51,026 nucleotides of DNA from WHSV01 sp050694055 (GTDB taxonomy: Bacteria; Actinomycetota; CADDZG01; WHSQ01), in the NCBI GenBank assembly GCA_050694055.1, contig JBOGWX010000056.1, positions 1 to 51,026 on the forward strand, given 5' to 3'. Position 1 is the first letter of the stretch; each line of letters begins with the position of its first letter. The translations under genes were made by a program, and so were the position numbers. Positions 49,053 to 51,026 of the stretch are shown one piece after another. The notes below the pieces were generated by a model. The model did no database searches. It saw nothing but the letters and a program-made list of their open reading frames with translations, and was not told the DNA's origin.

Positions 49053-49886
49053 TCAGGTGAGCACGCGCTTCTTGAAGCCCTCGATGCCCTGCCAGCTGAG
49101 AAGAGCCACCCAGCCGACAAGCGCCGCGTATATGACCGGCACCGGCATGTGCGGAAACTGCGGTGTGAGCGCCGTGCGAAATGCCTCTCCCATGTACACG
49201 AGCGGATTCAACAAGACGGCCACCTTGAGCCAGGGAATCGGATCGAGGCTTGCCCACGGATAATAGGTGGCACCGAGGAAGGTCACCGGGATGACGATGA
49301 CGCTGAAGATGAGCGGCACCTGCTGGGGTTTGGCGCGCGTTCCGATCGCGAGACCCAGCGATGATCCGACCAGCGCAGCGAGCGGCAAGAAGGTGACCAG
49401 TTCCCACCAGCGAACCTCGAGGCTGACGTCCGTGGCGGGGACGAAGGTGGCCAGGGGGAAGACGACGATTCCCGCCAGGATGCCTTGCAGCGCTCCGGAA
49501 ACGATCTTCGCCACGGCGACTCCCCACACGGGCAGGGGGGCCATGACGCGATCCTCGATCTCGCGCGTGTAGCTGAACTCGGTAACCAGCGGAAGCGCGA
49601 CGGCCTGGATGCCTTGAAAGATGCATGCGATGGCGACCACGCCGGGCACCAGGAGGCTCGAGAAATCCTCCTGTCCTCGTGCCCCTCCGATGCCCTGACC
49701 GATCTTCGGAAAGACGTAGGTAAAGACGAAGACGAACAGCAACGGCTGCATGATGGTGCGCACCACGAAGAGCGGAATGTTCTTCTTCAAAACCACGACG
49801 TCGCGAATCAGCAGGGCCCTGAAGGCGGCAACAGAAGACGATCGCGGAGCGCGCGTCCGGCTCAACGCCCGAGGATGAGCGCTCAC
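49053..49886 (-). CDS. ABC-2 type transporter permease
   Basis: I start at the GTG at 49886, which overlaps the ATPase stop (GTGA) and removes an unconserved antisense-like extension that is open to 50300. The 277-residue protein has six hydrophobic segments and the ABC-2 patterns FVVRTIMQPLLFVFVFTYVF, SFTREIEDRVMAPLPVWG-like REIEDRVMAPLPV, VIPVTFLGATYYPWASL and LLNPLVYMGEAFR. It forms the channel of a drug, lipid or polysaccharide exporter with the coupled ATPase. NodJ/DrrB-like proteins are the nearest recognisable relatives. Confidence 0.88.
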   Translation of the reverse strand: MSAHPRALSRTRAPRSSSVAAFRALLIRDVVVLKKNIPLFVVRTIMQPLLFVFVFTYVFPKIGQGIGGARGQEDFSSLLVPGVVAIACIFQGIQAVALPLVTEFSYTREIEDRVMAPLPVWGVAVAKIVSGALQGILAGIVVFPLATFVPATDVSLEVRWWELVTFLPLAALVGSSLGLAIGTRAKPQQVPLIFSVIVIPVTFLGATYYPWASLDPIPWLKVAVLLNPLVYMGEAFRTALTPQFPHMPVPVIYAALVGWVALLSWQGIEGFKKRVLT

Positions 49887-50911
49887 TCTCTGAGATCCTT
49901 TCCCGTGAGGGTAATGAACACGGTCTCGAGTGTCGGTTCCGCCACGGAGAGGTCGGTTACGCGGAAACCCCCGTCCTCGGCGTGCCCGACGATGCGGGGC
50001 AGAACACCGTTCGAGCCGCTCAGCGCAACCCGCACTCTCTCCTCCACGACGTGCACTCCCGTGACGCCATCCATGTTCTCGATATGCCGCGCGAGCTCCT
50101 CGAGTCGCTCGTCGGTGGTGATGGTCACCACCGTGTCCGCTCCGATGGAGCGCTTGAGCGCGTACGGCGTATCGAGTGCGAGCAGCCTGCCGTGATCCAT
50201 GATCGCCACGCGCCGGCATAGCTGCTCGGCTTCCTCCATGTAGTGAGTCGTGAGCAGAATCGTCTGGCCCGAGGCGTTTAGTTCGCCCAGGATGTCCCAC
50301 AAGGCGAGGCGGCTCTGCGGGTCGAGTCCGGCCGTGGGCTCGTCCAGAAACAGGACCTGGGGTCGATGCAGGATCGAGCGCGCCAGCATGAGCCGCTGGG
50401 CCATTCCGCCGGACAGCGTTGCCACGTCGACGTGTGCTCGGTCGGTGAGACGGAACAGTTCGAGGCTCTCGTCGGCTCGCGCGCGAGCGTCGCGCGACTT
50501 CATGCCGAAGTAGCGCCCGTGGAAGTAGAGGTTCTCCCAGACGTCCACGCTGCGGTCGAGCGTGTTCGACTGAGACACGACGCCGATCAACTGCTTGGCG
50601 ATCGTCGGTTGCGCAACGACGTCGACGCCCCGGACCCGCGCCGAGCCCTCGGTCGGAATCACGCGCGTCGTGAGCATGCCGACCGTGGTCGTCTTGCCGG
50701 CGCCGTTGGGCCCGAGCAGCCCGAAGATCTCACCCTCCTTCACCGACAGGTCGAGACCGTCGACGGCCTCGAGGCCGCCGGGGTAGACCTTGGTGAGGCC
50801 GCTCGTCTCGATGACGAAGCCGTCTCGCCCTCCCTCGGGCGTTGCTTCCGCATGGGGCTCGGCAACCATGCCCCTAGCTTGATTGATTTCAGGGCCCAGG
50901 AAGTCCGTCAT
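49883..50911 (-). CDS. ABC transporter ATP-binding protein (DrrA/NodI-like)
   Basis: The likely start is the ATG at 50911 (342 residues); ATG at 50869 with AGGGG just upstream, and 50959, are alternatives. Walker A is GLLGPNGAGKTTTVGML, signature TLSGGMAQRLMLARSI, Walker B VLFLDEPTAGLDPQ and the H-loop LLTTHYMEEAEQL. A C-terminal extension of about 100 residues (GADTVVTITTDERLEEL onward) is typical of DrrA-type exporters. GTGA overlap couples it to the permease gene. Substrate unknown. Confidence 0.92.
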   Translation of the reverse strand: MTDFLGPEINQARGMVAEPHAEATPEGGRDGFVIETSGLTKVYPGGLEAVDGLDLSVKEGEIFGLLGPNGAGKTTTVGMLTTRVIPTEGSARVRGVDVVAQPTIAKQLIGVVSQSNTLDRSVDVWENLYFHGRYFGMKSRDARARADESLELFRLTDRAHVDVATLSGGMAQRLMLARSILHRPQVLFLDEPTAGLDPQSRLALWDILGELNASGQTILLTTHYMEEAEQLCRRVAIMDHGRLLALDTPYALKRSIGADTVVTITTDERLEELARHIENMDGVTGVHVVEERVRVALSGSNGVLPRIVGHAEDGGFRVTDLSVAEPTLETVFITLTGKDLRE

Positions 50912-51026
50912 CGAGGGAGGTCCGAAGGATCGATCGTTTCGTATCGTTATGCGGGACAAACCGAGCGAACCTCCGAGCCAGGCTGGCCCCTCCTAGAGCG
51001 TGTTTCCGCTGGTAGCGGAGGCGGAC

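Noticed and set aside
49887..50300. N-terminal extension of the ABC permease
   Set aside because: It lies antisense-like within the ATPase gene in another frame, is His/Arg-rich, and a GTG with GTGA overlap at 49886 gives the normal family length.
1..51026. CRISPR arrays, rRNA genes or large IS copies
   Set aside because: No spaced repeat array, rRNA core sequence or intact transposase was seen; the only tandem repeat is the short one near 450-530.

Overview
The window looks like a chromosomal segment of a high-GC actinobacterium (Actinomycetota), class not resolved. The evidence is gene content and synteny: a topA-tmk-holB operon in which tmk is fused to an MFS transporter, a Tad pilus block in the mycobacterial Rv3661-Rv3654c order, an Rv2578c-type radical SAM protein, RsbW/STAS regulators, an LCP-family protein and small actinobacterial ORFs. 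Start codons are often GTG, and adjacent genes commonly overlap as ATGA or GTGA.

Layout. 1-2700 is a scar zone: a tRNA-Thr(CGT) with a 22-base copy of its 3' end about 2 kb away, pieces of a serine recombinase, a tyrosine integrase, an IS21-type istA (in both orientations) and chrA, plus one intact NTF2-like gene. 2700-7600 has a secreted beta-propeller-like protein, a broken sigma factor, an alpha/beta hydrolase and an animal-type haem peroxidase. 7700-13150 is the replication operon topA, MFS-tmk, holB. 13470-18430 has a small membrane protein, DedA, two TrkA/RCK proteins, an OB-fold protein and a KimA-like APC transporter, probably a potassium module. 18480-23820 holds a secreted subtilase, a K+-independent type H+-pyrophosphatase, a DtxR-type regulator and an RsbW/STAS pair. 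24050-27250 has an LCP protein with a basic membrane-anchored partner and an M2/M3-type metallopeptidase.

27340-33050 is the Tad/Flp pilus locus. It includes an unusual fusion of a Tad pseudopilin-like N-terminus to a VanY-type D,D-carboxypeptidase and two near-identical CRP-type boxes. 33060-41475 is mixed metabolism and regulation: EamA transporter, ECF sigma factor coupled to an O6-alkylguanine methyltransferase, QueA-like enzyme, SDR, SufR-like Fe-S regulator, a DgcN-DgcA-like pair (possible D-glutamate use) and HtpX. 41497-43512 is a radical SAM protein interrupted by a LAGLIDADG intein exactly at its iron-sulphur cysteine motif. 43550-51026 has another EamA transporter beside a tRNA 3'-end remnant, an SRPBCC protein, three poorly characterised genes, a proline racemase/ornithine cyclodeaminase-family operon and an ABC exporter.

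The observations most worth following are the pseudopilin-carboxypeptidase fusion, the intein in the radical SAM motif, the paired CRP boxes on the Tad locus, and the tRNA-associated scar. All assignments were made by reading the sequence; no database search was run.
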